Part shown: piece after piece, positions 62,167 through 64,000 of the stretch | How positions within the stretch are numbered: position 1 is the stretch's first letter | Layout: the number at the start of each line of letters is the position of its first letter | NCBI RefSeq assembly: GCF_008831285.2 | Contig: NC_045140.1 | Coordinates: 23,330,131 to 23,394,130 of the forward strand | DNA: 64,000 nucleotides | Source of the DNA: Nymphaea colorata | Taxonomy: Eukaryota > Streptophyta > Magnoliopsida > Nymphaeales > Nymphaeaceae | Direction of reading: 5' to 3' | Translations under genes and position numbers: made by a program | Notes under the pieces: model-generated | What the model saw: only the letters and a program-made list of their open reading frames with translations | Database searches by the model: none | Told to the model about the DNA's origin: nothing

Positions 62167-64000
62167 CATAGATCTTCCATATATAATATATAGACGTAAA
62201 AATTTCTTACTTTCGGTGCTGCTAGTTGAGATTATATGTTGTGTGCTTCAATAGAAAAAAATCAGCAAATATCTACAGATGGTGATGTATCACAACCACA
62301 AGAGAAAATAAGAAATAGCAGGTACCATTCTTTAAGTGATAATAGCTGGAGAACATTCAAAATCGGTACCTTACGGCGGCTCCTTTAATTCTTTCTCGCT
62401 TCCCTTCCTGTAACAAAGGTTTCTCCTACACCCTTCTTCTGCATGATATTGAAAGCAAAAATGTCATGTTAATGACTTTTTAGGCAATGAAAGATTGGTA
62501 AGAATAAAGGAGAGAAGGCAGAACTTGAAGACAGTTGTGATGGGAAATCAGCTCAGAACTGCAAAGTTTTGCAACTACAAGGAAAAAGTGAGCTCTCATT
62601 TACTGTAAGTCCCTACAGCCATAGGACCCGTGACAAAGTAAAGTGAATACACAGCATCAATCAGTATGTTTGTCCCAAAGCATTCTTACTTCTAATCCAT
62701 GAGCAGTAGCAGCCTACCAAGTTACAGCCCTCAATTTGTTTCCATTTGAAGGCGAAGGCTAGCATTTTTTTTTTAGTCATGAAATATAGATTACTAGCAT
62801 AACTTTTGAGGAATATATACCTATATTAGGCTTGGAATATGTACCAATGTACAAATATTTATGTCCAAATATTCATGGAGTAAGCTAGAATGTAATTACG
62901 AAACTGCCCATGCCATGCTTCTGATGGAATTGCGTTCACTAACTAATGGATTTGTTGGGCTCCGACATTTAAATGCCTAACTTTTCTTCGTATAATAATA
63001 TCGCCCTTTTATTCTCCAATGGTAAAACATGCTTTTATGTCTCAATCCACCGCCGGGCCTGTTCCAGTAATTCTAAATCTGAAGAAACCTCAAGAGGAGA
63101 CAACGTCACTAGGGTTTTCTTGCTTCCAAAGAAAGGGCCTTCACTCTTTGTGGAACTGAGAAATTTCGAAGCATTCTTGTTATTCTTTCTGAGGGTTATA
63201 TACGTTTGAGATTTTCTTCGTATTCCTCTATTTTGACAGTGGATACCTTGTTCCTGCACTTGTGGGTAAAATGCCAGACTACCATGTAAGACTGGTGCTC
63301 CCTCTCTCTCTCTCTCTTCCTTCCTAACGCCTTGTTGGGGAGGGTAGTACTTTTACTCTCTCTCTCTCTCTCTCTCTAGCCCTGTATTATGTTTTGCCTG
63401 TTTGGCTTTTGCAAAAAATGTGAAGGAATTTGCGATGCCAACGACATCCATTTTCTCTAGCTGATGAAAGGCCCCTACCCCCCACTACCTAAGATTGATG
63501 CAGCAGATAGCCATGGGAGAGAAAATGGTGGGCAAGGTGCCGTGTAGAATGATTTGACTGAAGAGATAGATGCTTTGAGAAATTTTAAACGTTAACGTTA
63601 ACCTTTTCCTAGATATTAATCTTTAAGACATGATAGATCGAAGCAATTGAAAGAGAAAAAAAGTACTACGCGTTCTTGGGTTTCAAGGACGGCCTAACAT
63701 GCAAAGCCTCCCGTTGGATTTACTGTTGTCTTCTTAAGCAAAAAAATCAGGCTTTTTAGGAAGAGCATATACCTTTTATGGAAGAAAAAAATGAAAAAGC
63801 AGGCGTACTTTAAATTTATCACTCTAACTCTAATAGTTAAGTAGAAAACAATGAATATATACGCATGATGAATTCATTAATATGTGCTTCCGCAGAAGCA
63901 CCGAAAAGAAAAAGCACAGCACAGAAAATGGTTATCATCAGTAAATGAAAAAGATATATATAAGTGTAGTAGAACCTAAAGCAGGGAAGAATAACTGAAG
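61214..64000. other. 3' flank of the second MIR396 and intergenic sequence
   Basis: No supported gene. The first several hundred bases are probably primary-transcript sequence. Open frames at 61815-62102 and 62973-63209 have no family resemblance. CT microsatellites lie at 63302-63320 and 63356-63379. Confidence 0.45.
62119..62166. repeat. Compound (TC)n(TA)n microsatellite
   Basis: About 12 TC units followed immediately by 12 TA units. Confidence 0.95.

Noticed and set aside
1-64000. CRISPR arrays, operons, rRNA and organellar insertions
   Set aside because: None seen. The only regular tandem array is the 48-bp minisatellite, which has no spacers.

Overview
The window is nuclear DNA from a flowering plant. 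It is AT-rich, its genes have many short GT-AG introns, and every recognisable protein belongs to an angiosperm family. It also carries two hairpins for the seed-plant microRNA miR396. Long non-coding stretches hold dinucleotide microsatellites, AT-rich foldback (MITE-like) elements and old retrotransposon debris. I cannot name the species. Nothing bacterial, viral or organellar was seen.

Layout. 1-4250 (minus): 5' part of a KEG-like protein, a kinase domain followed by KEG/HERC2-type repeats, cut by the left window edge. 4430-8850: intergenic. 9050-13739 (plus): complete six-exon adenine phosphoribosyltransferase gene. 13740-19300: no supported gene. 19690-23187 (plus): five-exon CUE-domain/coiled-coil gene, with a possible alternative last exon at 24160-24318. 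27397-28082 (minus): four-EF-hand calmodulin-like gene with an N-terminal anchor and an apparent one-base frameshift. 28661-28900: five-copy 48-bp minisatellite. 31059-38944 (minus): complete ten-exon EREX/EREL-type PX-domain Rab5-effector gene, with a foldback MITE in intron 6. 39990-40370: LINE fragment. 40400-49500: intergenic. 49777-49907 and 61097-61213 (both plus): two MIR396 precursors about 11 kb apart, one giving a mature form ending in G and the other ending in U. No protein gene is supported right of 39 kb.

The genes are ordinary, unrelated housekeeping and signalling loci and do not form a pathway. Exon structures were worked out by hand from splice sites, phase continuity and remembered family sequences; the coordinates are therefore predictions, although phases close exactly in all three complete genes.

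The points most worth a second look are the MIR396 pair with short AUG ORFs in one leader, two non-canonical GC-AG introns, two single-base frameshifts that both look like a lost base in a G/C run, a kinase lacking the catalytic HRD aspartate, a possible alternative 3' exon of the CUE gene, and the in-frame 48-bp minisatellite.
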